7,749 bases of DNA. Origin: Anaerolineaceae bacterium UBA5224 (GTDB lineage: Bacteria > Chloroflexota > Anaerolineae > Anaerolineales > Anaerolineaceae). A model generated the notes under the pieces. The model was not told the origin of the DNA. It saw only the letters and a list, made by a program, of their open reading frames with translations, and ran no database searches. Shown here piece after piece: positions 1-5,543 of this stretch. Made by a program: the position numbers and the translations under genes. The DNA lies in contig DHUW01000045.1 of the NCBI GenBank assembly GCA_002409365.1, positions 1 through 7,749 on the forward strand, read 5' to 3'. Positions within the stretch are counted from its first letter, which is position 1. The number at the start of each line of letters is the position of its first letter.

Positions 1-36
1 TTCACATGCCCGTTTATTATCGTCAATGTAGCTCAT
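1..36 (-). CDS. N-terminal fragment of an unidentified divergent gene
   Basis: Reading the minus strand from an ATG at 36-34 gives 12 open codons to the window edge (MSYIDDNKRACE). An AGGAG Shine-Dalgarno sits five bases before the ATG (about 42-46 on the plus strand), and the triplet pattern has no stop. The gene points away from the fructose bisphosphatase gene, so the 37-239 interval is probably a shared divergent control region. Twelve residues are too few to name a family. The start is supported by the ribosome binding site only; the product is unknown. Confidence 0.55.
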   Translation of the reverse strand, partial: MSYIDDNKRACE

Positions 37-96
37 AATAACTCCTTTTTCCAGGTTTAAGGAAAAACCAATCGGGCTCCAGGGTTTTGCCATTTT

Positions 97-127
97 TTGT
101 TCAAGTTAACAACGCAGCAAGTATAAT
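97..127 (+). promoter_or_regulatory. Probable sigma-70-type promoter of the fructose bisphosphatase gene
   Basis: A perfect TATAAT lies at 122-127. The -35 is poor: TTGTTC at 97-102 (19-bp spacer) or TGTTCA at 98-103 (18-bp spacer). Transcription would start near 134, giving a leader of about 105 nt. The -35 region coincides with an inverted repeat, TTGTT-N6-AACAA (97-112), which could be an operator. The rest of 37-239 is AT-rich. It holds only weak small inverted repeats, such as ATTTTT/AAAAAT at 145-164 and CCGG/CCGG at 199-210, and no recognisable riboswitch. Confidence 0.5.
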
Positions 128-239
128 GGAATTTACTCAGTACAATTTTTACGATTGGAAAAATGGTTTTCTCACAAAGCAAATTTTCGATTTTTTTACC
201 GGAAACCCGGAATAATTTGTAATTTAACAAAGGAGAGAA

Positions 240-1268
240 ATGCCTGACGAGCAAACTAAGGACGAACTAAACGAGATTTATAAGAGTCTTTCCTGGCAAT
301 TGCTGGAAGTGACCGAGAACGCGGCAATAGCTGCCGCAAGGGCTGCCGGACATGGCGATAAGAACCTGGCTGACGCAGCTGCGGTGAATGCAATGAGAAA
401 CTCATTGAACCGCATCCCTGGTGTATCATCCGAAATTAAAATTGGAGAAGGTGAACGCGATGACGCGCCCATGCTCTTTATTGGCGAGAAATTGGGTAAT
501 GGCCATATAAATATCGACATTGCGGTCGACCCGCTGGAAAATACTAACGCAACCGCCAACCTGAATTCTGGCGCAGTTTGCGTCCTTGCAGCCGCACCCT
601 CAGGTGGGTTGGTTAATGCCTCAGATACCTATATGGACAAACTATGTGTTGGTAAAGATGCCGCTGATTATGTGGATATCCGTCTCTCACCCGAAGAAAA
701 TGTCAATCGCCTGGCCAAAGCACTCAAACGTCGCGACAAAGCTGAACTCACCATTACAGTCTTGGACCGCCCGCGGAACGCCGAATTGATCTCAAGACTG
801 CGTTCCACTGGAGCGCGGGTGAGGTTGATCATGGATGGAGACCTGATGCCCAGCGTGTTCAGCTGCTTCAAGGGAGTGGGTGTACATGCTGTCATGGGGA
901 TCGGTGCTGCTCCTGAGGGTGTTATTTCAGCTTCCGCCATCAAGCTCCTGGGCGGTAAAATGCAAGCAATTTGGAAACCAAGAGATGATGCTGATAGAGA
1001 GCGCTTGATCAGAATGGGCATTGAACTCGATAGAGTCTACACTCAGGATGACCTCGCCCCAGCAGATGATCTGGTATTCTGCGCTACCGCAGTTACACCA
1101 ATCTTGACCACCTCCAAGGCAGTGCTTGAAGGCGTCAGTTTCTTCCCGGGAGGCGCGAAGACGAGCAGTTTGGTGATCACCCGCGGCTTTATGAACTTTG
1201 TCCCCACCACTCATGTTTTGAACAAAGAAGTCTTTGAGGAAGAAAAGAGCGAATTCCGGCTATATTAA
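240..1268 (+). CDS. glpX: Class II fructose-1,6-bisphosphatase-like protein (GlpX family)
   Basis: GlpX enzymes are cytosolic, metal-dependent phosphatases that hydrolyse fructose 1,6-bisphosphate to fructose 6-phosphate in gluconeogenesis; some also accept sedoheptulose bisphosphate. The 342 residues match the family's usual length (E. coli 336) and align throughout. Metal-ligand positions are all kept: D45 (GDKNLADAAAV), E70 (GEGERDDAP), D97 and E100 (AVDPLENT) and E226 (APEG). The catalytic Thr (T102), Y131 (DTYMDKL), R179 (DRPR) and D199/D201 (MDGD) are also present. Oddities compared with E. coli: EGT is ENT (N101), GGAPEG is GAAPEG (A223), ATG is ATA near 282-284, and about five residues are inserted at 285-296. 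These changes sit at or near substrate-contact loops, so substrate preference could differ. The ATG at 240 follows an AAGGAGAG ribosome binding site, and the N-terminus extends about 12 residues beyond E. coli GlpX. It is a separate transcription unit from the PTS operon. The family assignment is firm; the exact substrate is less certain. Confidence 0.9.
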   Translation: MPDEQTKDELNEIYKSLSWQLLEVTENAAIAAARAAGHGDKNLADAAAVNAMRNSLNRIPGVSSEIKIGEGERDDAPMLFIGEKLGNGHINIDIAVDPLENTNATANLNSGAVCVLAAAPSGGLVNASDTYMDKLCVGKDAADYVDIRLSPEENVNRLAKALKRRDKAELTITVLDRPRNAELISRLRSTGARVRLIMDGDLMPSVFSCFKGVGVHAVMGIGAAPEGVISASAIKLLGGKMQAIWKPRDDADRERLIRMGIELDRVYTQDDLAPADDLVFCATAVTPILTTSKAVLEGVSFFPGGAKTSSLVITRGFMNFVPTTHVLNKEVFEEEKSEFRLY

Positions 1269-1288
1269 TTGTGCTTGAAAAAAATATT

Positions 1289-1328
1289 AAGAGACAGTTT
1301 GATGGACAAGTCAGGCTGTCTCTTTATT
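1289..1328 (+). terminator. Intrinsic terminator after glpX
   Basis: A perfect 9-bp stem, AAGAGACAG (1289-1297) with CTGTCTCTT (1316-1324), extends inward by five more pairs including two G-U. This leaves an 8-nt loop (1303-1310). A short T-rich tract, TTTATT, follows. The hairpin starts 20 bp after the glpX stop codon and separates glpX from the PTS unit. Confidence 0.8.
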
Positions 1329-1340
1329 AATAACTTATAA

Positions 1341-1366
1341 AAATGTCCCATTATATGTGGACATTT
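1341..1366. promoter_or_regulatory. Inverted repeat upstream of the PTS-operon promoter, candidate regulator site
   Basis: AAATGTCC (1341-1348) and GGACATTT (1359-1366) form a perfect 8-bp inverted repeat with a 10-bp centre. No T-tract follows, so it does not look like a terminator. Its centre is about 64 bp upstream of the predicted transcription start, a usual place for an activator site. Self-binding by the PRD regulator encoded immediately downstream is the simplest inference. Confidence 0.45.
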
Positions 1367-1382
1367 ACTATTTCTGTCCTTC

Positions 1383-1411
1383 TTGACGTTCATTTTTTGC
1401 TTGTGTATATT
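1383..1411 (+). promoter_or_regulatory. Probable promoter of the PTS operon
   Basis: TTGACG (1383-1388) and TATATT (1406-1411) are separated by 17 bp, each one mismatch from the sigma-70 consensus. Transcription would start near 1418, leaving about 31 nt before the regulator's ATG. This is a better match than expected of an activator-dependent promoter, so basal expression is likely. No -24/-12 sigma-54 element was seen, consistent with the regulator lacking a sigma-54 activator AAA+ domain. Confidence 0.6.
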
Positions 1412-1448
1412 TTGATCAGGAATAATAGACACTCTAAAAGCAAAAAAC

Positions 1449-3308
1449 ATGAACAAGCGACAGAAAGGCTTACTTACTTATTTGGTCAGCAGCCAGGGTT
1501 ACGAACCCGTTGAAGTCCTGGCTGAACACTTTTCTGTCTCAACAAAAACAATCCGCAGGGATTTACCGGTCCTCGAAGAGCTCATCGCCGACAGTGGGGC
1601 GAAAATCGACATCAAACGAGGAAAGGGTGTTCGTCTTGTCGCTACACCCGCAGGCATTGCCCAACTCCAAAAAGATTATTTAGAAACAAATAAAGTCTAC
1701 CAGGATCGTCGAGAGCGAAATCTGCTTCAATCATTTTTCCTGTTATTTTCTTCAATCGATTGCATACCCCTGAAAGCATTCAGTAACCTTCTTTACATCA
1801 GCCGTAGTCAGCTTTTGCTGGATCTGAAAGCCATCTCCAATGTTTTTGATCCCTATAAGGTCGAAATTGTTATCGATAAAGAAGGAATTAAGGTAAACGG
1901 AACAGAAAAAGATATCAACGATTTAGCAGTCTATTTAGGATCAAAATACCGTGATTATGGTTACCCACTGGAGAACATTTTATACCCTGTAGAAATTAGA
2001 AAAGGTACCTTGATCACTGAACAGCTGATCAACCAATCTGATATTAATTTTCTAGAAAAGCTAATCGAACAAATCGAAAAACATAGCTCGAAAATGATTT
2101 GGAAGAAAGATTATGTAATCCTTTTCATTTCTCTCCTCGTACTGATCAAACGAAAATCAACTGGTCTGCCTATTGAAAGAACAGAAAAACAAGTACGAAA
2201 AGTAGCCGGGGATACAAACCTGCCTGAGACAATCTGGAGAGAAATTGAAGAGGGATACAACACCCAATTGGATGAAGGTGATTTACAGACGATCACGAAT
2301 ATCTTCCTGGCGACTGGATTGGTCGATGACCCTGCGTTCAGTCAGTCCAGTCTGTCGTTAGGCAACAAGCAGCAGATGATCCATGATTTTGCTGAAGATT
2401 TTATCGATGCCTTCACAACTATAACCGATATCGATCTGCGAAAAAATGAGCTTTTCTGCATGCGTATTCATGAGCACATCGGTCCGATGATCAATCGGGT
2501 GTTGATCAATCTTGGCATCGCCGACCAGTTCCTTGAAACGTATGCTCAGGAATACCACATCACGATGAACGTTTGTGAAGTGATCAGCTGGATACTGGCA
2601 AGGAAATATGACTTGCCGGATATCCCTCGAGCTGAAGTCCTCTTCCTGATGCTCTATATTCAAACTGAGATCATCGAGGCGGAGTCAAGACTTAAGGTTG
2701 GTCTGCTTTCAAATGATGAGAAAAGTGTCGTTAACCTGCAATTGGCTCGTCTTTCCAAAGAATTTCCTAATTGGAAAATTGTCCACTATCAGAATTTGAG
2801 CAAAACAACTTTTTATGAGGATGGTTTGGAAATCCTGATTGCCATCAGCGGCAATCTTGTTAGTGCAGATCTGCCGAAAGCGGAGATATCGAACAGGATG
2901 AGCGAACTGGATTTGCGGCTTATCAAGTCCACTGTCTTCAATCTTGCCAGCAACAGTGGCCGTGAATACACAAAATTAAATAATATTTTTCGGGACCTGC
3001 TTGATCTGGGCTGCCAGATCGTCTTTAGCCAGGTTCCCTTCGAGCCAGATGAGGCAAGCTCTCAAAATTTGCACATTGAAGGTGTGGGAAATGCTGCCTT
3101 TACCTACCTGGAGAAAACTGATGAAAGTAACATTCTCTACATCCAGTGCCCAAAGGAGGCTGAAGGTAATTTTGAATTTACCTTCAGTATGAACAACTGG
3201 GATTTCCTGTTATTTGCTTCAAAGATTGTTTTTCTCGTCGATCGAACCAGCCAGGCTGACCTGAGTGGGTATATTAAAAAAATCGCAGATTACCTTAAGG
3301 AGAATTAA
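1449..3308 (+). CDS. PRD-domain transcriptional regulator of the PTS operon (BglG/MtlR-like activator type)
   Basis: This is a cytosolic regulator of the type that couples PTS phosphorylation state to transcription. Visible domains: an N-terminal DeoR/HTH_11-like winged helix (about 4-65, with VSTKTIRRDL as recognition region), a second helix-turn-helix (about 88-150), PRD1 (about 195-292), PRD2 (about 308-412), a degenerate EIIB-like segment (about 414-500) and an unassigned C-terminus (500-619) where EIIA-like domains often lie. Winged helices mark it as a DNA-binding activator rather than an RNA-binding antiterminator. Of the four usual PRD histidines only H343 (HEHIGPMINR) is evident. By motif spacing the others fall at S228, about I285 and Y403. 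The EIIB-like part lacks a P-loop cysteine (GLLSNDEKS), and the C-terminus lacks a clear phosphorylatable His. The start at 1449 fits the family N-terminus, but no good Shine-Dalgarno precedes it. Its TAATG stop overlaps the EIIA start. The target is inferred to be this operon. Confidence 0.85.
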   Translation: MNKRQKGLLTYLVSSQGYEPVEVLAEHFSVSTKTIRRDLPVLEELIADSGAKIDIKRGKGVRLVATPAGIAQLQKDYLETNKVYQDRRERNLLQSFFLLFSSIDCIPLKAFSNLLYISRSQLLLDLKAISNVFDPYKVEIVIDKEGIKVNGTEKDINDLAVYLGSKYRDYGYPLENILYPVEIRKGTLITEQLINQSDINFLEKLIEQIEKHSSKMIWKKDYVILFISLLVLIKRKSTGLPIERTEKQVRKVAGDTNLPETIWREIEEGYNTQLDEGDLQTITNIFLATGLVDDPAFSQSSLSLGNKQQMIHDFAEDFIDAFTTITDIDLRKNELFCMRIHEHIGPMINRVLINLGIADQFLETYAQEYHITMNVCEVISWILARKYDLPDIPRAEVLFLMLYIQTEIIEAESRLKVGLLSNDEKSVVNLQLARLSKEFPNWKIVHYQNLSKTTFYEDGLEILIAISGNLVSADLPKAEISNRMSELDLRLIKSTVFNLASNSGREYTKLNNIFRDLLDLGCQIVFSQVPFEPDEASSQNLHIEGVGNAAFTYLEKTDESNILYIQCPKEAEGNFEFTFSMNNWDFLLFASKIVFLVDRTSQADLSGYIKKIADYLKEN

Positions 3309-3733
3309 TGTATAAAATCATCGTTTTTACCCACGGAGACTTGTCTGAAAGCTTGAAAAAAACAGCAGAATTAATTTCCGGAAGGAACGATAACGTTGAC
3401 TTTTATGGAATTCCCCTTGGGTGCGATACAGCTGCAATGCTGGGACAGGTCGTAAATTCGATCAAGATGGCAGAAGAATCCGATAAGGACGTTCTCATTT
3501 TTACAGACCTGTTTTTTGGAACACCGTTCAATTTATTGATGACTATAGTTGGTAAGTATAAGTTTAGTCACATCGCTGGAGTCAACCTCCCCATGCTGCT
3601 CGAAGCCATGTCCATGCAAGACCAGAAAGGCCTTGTTTTCGAAGATGTTGTAAATGATCTGGTTTCTAAGGGTAAACAGACAATCGTAAATTGTGACAAA
3701 TTTGTGAAAGATTTAGTAAAGAAAGAGGGATAG
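3308..3733 (+). CDS. Mannose-family PTS EIIA component
   Basis: This cytosolic phosphocarrier takes phosphate from HPr and passes it to EIIB. The active-site histidine is H9 in FTHGDLSESL, at the position typical of EIIA-Man. The acidic partner is D67 in TDLFFGTPFN, and the GVNLPML motif (91-97) is characteristic of the family. At 141 aa it is a single, free-standing EIIA domain, not fused to EIIB. The usual DxxGG(S/T)P motif has phenylalanine (F70) for the first glycine. Its ATG overlaps the regulator's TAA by one base, with AAGGAG at 3297-3302 inside the regulator gene, so the two are probably translationally coupled. The sugar cannot be told from this subunit. Confidence 0.9.
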   Translation: MYKIIVFTHGDLSESLKKTAELISGRNDNVDFYGIPLGCDTAAMLGQVVNSIKMAEESDKDVLIFTDLFFGTPFNLLMTIVGKYKFSHIAGVNLPMLLEAMSMQDQKGLVFEDVVNDLVSKGKQTIVNCDKFVKDLVKKEG

Positions 3734-3736
3734 AAA

Positions 3737-4225
3737 ATGAAAAAAATACTCGTCGCGAGAATCGATGATCGCCTTATTCATGGTCAGGTTGTCACTTCAT
3801 GGATCAAAGCTTATCCAATTACAGATATTTTGATCGTTGCGGAGGATCTGGCTAAAAATATGTTAATGCAAAGGATTTACGAATCCGTAGCCCCAGCAGG
3901 AATCATCGTAAAGGTCATGGATAATCCTAATGCACTGAAATACCTCAAGGAAGATCCCAAAAAGTCTGAAAATTTGATGATTCTTGTCAAAACACCTGAT
4001 GTTCTTGAGTATCTGACAGAAAACGGGGTGCCCCTGGAAAAAATTGTGTTAGGAGGTATTGGTTCCAAACCGGGACGAGAGACATTAATTCGTAATGTAT
4101 CCGCCAACGAAGCAGAACGGGAGAGTCTTCGAAGATTAATCGGAAAAGGTGTCCAAATTGTCTACCAAATGGTACCTGTTGACAAAGAAGTGGATATCAG
4201 CAAGTTAGTGAAGACGGAAGAATGA
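3737..4225 (+). CDS. Mannose/fructose/sorbose-family PTS EIIB component
   Basis: This cytosolic subunit receives phosphate from EIIA and transfers it to the incoming substrate. The phosphorylated histidine is H15 in ARIDDRLIHGQVV, the hallmark of the family. Later family features are LGGIGSKPGRE (110-120) and the C-terminal GVQIVYQMVP (137-146). Its 162 aa are typical of a single EIIB domain. It starts 3 bp after the EIIA stop, with a GAGGGA ribosome binding site overlapping the end of EIIA. It ends in an ATGA overlap with the M24 gene. The assignment to the family is secure; substrate specificity (mannose, fructose, sorbose, amino sugar or glycated compound) is not visible. Confidence 0.92.
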   Translation: MKKILVARIDDRLIHGQVVTSWIKAYPITDILIVAEDLAKNMLMQRIYESVAPAGIIVKVMDNPNALKYLKEDPKKSENLMILVKTPDVLEYLTENGVPLEKIVLGGIGSKPGRETLIRNVSANEAERESLRRLIGKGVQIVYQMVPVDKEVDISKLVKTEE

Positions 4226-5457
4226 TGAATCAAGACACATCCTACCTCAAATCGTTTTCATTCGAAGAATATGAGCTCCATCTTGGGAAGCTCAGACAAC
4301 AGATGGTGAAACATGGCATAGATATGCTGCTTTTGTCCTCGCCAGAAAATATTTATTATGCTACTGGATATCGTTCCTGGTATCTTTCCAGTCTTTTTAG
4401 ACCCGTTTTCGTTGCGGTTCCAAGAGAAGGTGAACCTGCGATTTTCTTGCGTTACCTCGAAAAAACAACCGTGCAAAACACCAGTTGGATTGAGCGTATC
4501 TACTATTCCGGGTCTACCTCACGCAATTATGGCGTAATGAATTGTACAAATTACATCGATGGAATTATGAAATATCTTGCGAGTCTTAACGCTGAGGTCA
4601 AACGCGTGGGGATAGAAGCAAATGCGGGACAACATTTTCAATGGTCTCTCACCTTGCTTAAAGAGATAATCGATGAATTCTCTCAGATTGATTTTGTTGA
4701 CGGATCTTCTGCAATCGAAGGAGCCCGAATGATCAAGACTGATTGGGAAATCCGCAATATCGAATCGGCAGGTTACATTACCGAAAGAGCCATTGTTGAT
4801 ACGTTTCGGGAAATACTTCCAGGTCGAACTACAGAAAAAGAGATCGCCTCAGGTATAACCTCAAGAATGTGTGCAGGTGGGATCGATAAAATTTCCTACC
4901 TCACTGTAAACAGTGGGGCCGATAAATACAGTACCTTTAATAGCTATGCAACATCGAGAGTTGTTCAGCCTGGTGAGATCGTTCTAGTGGACATTAGCGG
5001 TCATTACGAAGGCTATGCCTCTGATCTTACCCGTACAATGTTTTTGGGCAAAAATTTACCAGATGATTATGAAGATATGGCTCGCATTTCCATGGAAAGT
5101 GTTCATGCCGGGTTCGCAGCCATGGAAAATGGCAACACTATTGGAGATGTTAGTCAGGCAATCGAGAACTTCATTTTGAACTCAAAATATGGCGATTATC
5201 TGGTTCATTCCAGTGGTCATTCTATTGGGTTGAGCGTCGTTGAATTTCCCTCTATAGAAAACAATTCGGTTGTCCAATTGGAGACAGGTATGGTGCTGGC
5301 ACTAGAAAATGGTGTCTACCCATACGATAAAAAACAAGGTGCTGAGAGTATTTATCTATCATTTCGCATGGAAGACGAAGCTCTGACGGGCATCAACGGA
5401 CCCAGATGGTTGTCCGGTCCTGGAAAAATGATTTACACATTATCAGATTTTGTCTAA
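4222..5457 (+). CDS. M24-family (aminopeptidase P/creatinase fold) metalloenzyme-like protein
   Basis: The protein has a creatinase/prolidase N-terminal domain (about 15-165) and a pita-bread catalytic domain (about 172-400), close to Xaa-Pro peptidases in length (411 aa). All five dinuclear metal ligands align: D257 (LVDISG), D268 (YASDLTRT), H333 (SGHSIGL), E362 (ALENG) and E384 (FRMEDE). Of three active-site histidines of E. coli aminopeptidase P (H243, H350, H361), only H350 remains (H329). The others are N240 and V340. The usual EPG after the fourth ligand is ENG. It may therefore be a peptidase with altered chemistry, or a hydrolase or lyase on a different C-N or related bond; M24 members include creatinase and the DMSP lyase DddP. 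No signal peptide is seen, so it is cytosolic. The start could be 4222 (ATGA overlap with EIIB) or 4225; GGAAG at 4216-4220 is better spaced for 4225. Position within the PTS operon suggests it processes the imported compound. Confidence 0.85.
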   Translation: MMNQDTSYLKSFSFEEYELHLGKLRQQMVKHGIDMLLLSSPENIYYATGYRSWYLSSLFRPVFVAVPREGEPAIFLRYLEKTTVQNTSWIERIYYSGSTSRNYGVMNCTNYIDGIMKYLASLNAEVKRVGIEANAGQHFQWSLTLLKEIIDEFSQIDFVDGSSAIEGARMIKTDWEIRNIESAGYITERAIVDTFREILPGRTTEKEIASGITSRMCAGGIDKISYLTVNSGADKYSTFNSYATSRVVQPGEIVLVDISGHYEGYASDLTRTMFLGKNLPDDYEDMARISMESVHAGFAAMENGNTIGDVSQAIENFILNSKYGDYLVHSSGHSIGLSVVEFPSIENNSVVQLETGMVLALENGVYPYDKKQGAESIYLSFRMEDEALTGINGPRWLSGPGKMIYTLSDFV

Positions 5458-5458
5458 C

Positions 5459-5490
5459 AAGGAGGTGCATACCAAAAACAACATCCTCTT
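5459..5490 (+). promoter_or_regulatory. Orphan Shine-Dalgarno sequence within a hairpin, between M24 and EIICD genes
   Basis: AAGGAGGTG (5459-5467) matches the consensus anti-Shine-Dalgarno fully, but no ATG, GTG or TTG begins an open frame at a usable distance. The motif can pair with CACATCCTCTT-like bases at 5482-5490: A5460-G5465 with C5485-T5490 plus two pairs across a bulge. A T-rich stretch follows. It may be a weak attenuator, an mRNA processing or stability element, or a remnant of a lost gene start. Confidence 0.35.
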
Positions 5491-5493
5491 TTA

Positions 5494-5519
5494 TTTTAGA
5501 TTATCAACTTTTAGATTAT
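5494..5519 (+). repeat. Short direct repeat in the leader of the EIICD gene
   Basis: TTTTAGATTAT occurs at 5494-5504 and again at 5509-5519, a 15-bp period, followed by a run of A and T. It lies 25 bp before the EIICD start. It may be replication slippage in AT-rich sequence or a tandem protein-binding site; nothing distinguishes these here. Confidence 0.5.
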
Positions 5520-5543
5520 TAAAAAATTTTTGAATGGAGAGAA

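Noticed and set aside
57..254. Minus-strand open frame of 65 codons across the glpX upstream region
   Set aside because: It covers the promoter and overlaps the glpX start, with low-complexity sequence and no family resemblance. It would end just upstream of the better-supported start at 36.
4222..5457. Annotation as a housekeeping Xaa-Pro dipeptidase
   Set aside because: The loss of two active-site histidines and its place inside a PTS operon make that specific call unsafe, so it is kept at family level.
5469..5522. Small open frame beginning with ATA after the AAGGAGGTG motif
   Set aside because: ATA is a very rare start codon and the 17-residue product has no recognisable features.
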